Shown one piece after another: positions 63,372-64,000 of a DNA stretch of 64,000 bases (positions are counted from its first letter, which is position 1; every line of letters starts with the position of its first letter). The stretch is taken from positions 26,909,017 to 26,973,016 of the forward strand of contig CM038466.1 of assembly GCA_021464415.1 (NCBI GenBank), in the 5' to 3' direction. The translations under genes were made by a program, and so were the position numbers. Source of the stretch: Lonicera japonica (Eukaryota; Streptophyta; Magnoliopsida; Dipsacales; Caprifoliaceae). The notes beneath the pieces were generated by a model, which ran no database searches, had not been told where the DNA came from, and worked only from the letters and a program-made list of their open reading frames with translations.

Positions 63372-64000
63372 TAATGCTGTCATGTACTTTGATATAATTA
63401 ATGAAGTTGTTCTTATTTTTCCTAGAGTTATAAAGTTAGGACCGACTTCAATCGCCTTAAAAGTTGTCTCAAACTTTTGGATTTTTTATTTTATCCCCAT
63501 GATCGCTTTTTTCCATACAAAAGTGTGAGAGCGGACCTTTAGCATCCAATTCAATCAAGTTAACATCCGGTATGTGTATATATATATATACAAACTAACC
63601 CACAACTTACACAAATCAGCAACTGCGCCTAATTAACTTCATTATTCACTCCAGTGCCAAATGCATGACAATTACATGCAACTTCTCTCTTGATTATTCA
63701 TTTTCATTCTACTTCATTTATTGGTAAGTGTACCAAATTATATAAATAAGTTTCTATAGTAAATGACGTGTCAAAAAGTGGTCAGTATGTAGGATCTGCT
63801 TGAAGTACTGACCAATACATTTTATAACTTATCAATCATTTTGTCTAATAATAACTTAATCATTTAATATAGTATACATATTGTTACTCTTAATCACAAG
63901 TTAATAAAGTACATAAGACCTGTGGCTAATTTTACACGTCACCTTTCAACTCTATCAACCTAAATTTCTTCATTTAATTGCTCATCGTGCATTTCTCACT
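63372..64000. other. Intergenic, no gene seen
   Basis: AT-rich, with a TATATATATATA run near 63577-63590. Nothing supported to the end of the window. Confidence 0.5.

Noticed and set aside
63186..63374. Cys-rich small peptide (CCECTQ repeats)
   Set aside because: Follows directly from the repeated 16-18 bp DNA motif; no signal peptide and no known cysteine-rich peptide pattern.

Overview
The window is eukaryotic nuclear DNA from a flowering plant, most likely a eudicot. It is AT-rich, has long intergenic stretches full of plant transposons, genes with many short exons bounded by GT..AG introns, and a DELLA-type GRAS regulator. I see no bacterial, organellar or CRISPR features. The species cannot be named from the sequence alone. 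Three intact protein genes are supported: (1) an intronless DELLA growth repressor of 580 aa on the minus strand (5365-7107); (2) a 16-exon rhamnogalacturonate lyase (polysaccharide lyase family 4) of 665 aa on the minus strand (19081-24645); (3) a second 16-exon rhamnogalacturonate lyase of 677 aa on the plus strand (57550-62860). I joined the lyase exons by hand. Every junction has GT..AG borders, the reading frame is continuous, and the intron phases match between the two genes.

Layout. 1-4.7 kb: a 1-kb direct duplication around a MITE-like insert, then a hAT MITE with perfect target duplication. 5-7.4 kb: the DELLA gene. 7.4-19 kb: intergenic DNA with MITEs, two Mutator-like elements carrying gene-like cargo, and an RNase H-type pseudogene fragment. 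19-24.7 kb: lyase gene 1. 25.3-34.8 kb: a dense set of DNA transposons (Tourist/PIF, long-TIR elements, CACTA, Mutator-like), several with legible target duplications and one nest. 35.6-43.7 kb: a decayed Ty1-copia element whose 3' LTR is interrupted by a solo LTR of another family. 47.1-48.6 kb: a second solo LTR of that family with perfect 5-bp target duplication. 48.6-54.0 kb: a minus-oriented, coding-dead LTR retrotransposon. 54-57.5 kb: intergenic DNA with a Tourist MITE and a CACTA-like remnant just upstream of lyase gene 2. 57.5-62.9 kb: lyase gene 2, followed by short local repeats.

How the genes relate. The two lyases are diverging paralogues in inverted (head-to-head) orientation, pushed about 33 kb apart by transposons. 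Both have N-terminal secretion signals and are expected to act in the cell wall on the rhamnogalacturonan-I backbone of pectin. The DELLA protein acts in the nucleus as a gibberellin-controlled repressor of growth. No direct functional link between it and the lyases can be read from the sequence.

I did not find a clearly novel system. The most noteworthy items are the intact lyase pair, the nested transposons with readable insertion order, and several small transposons carrying GC-richer, gene-like cargo.
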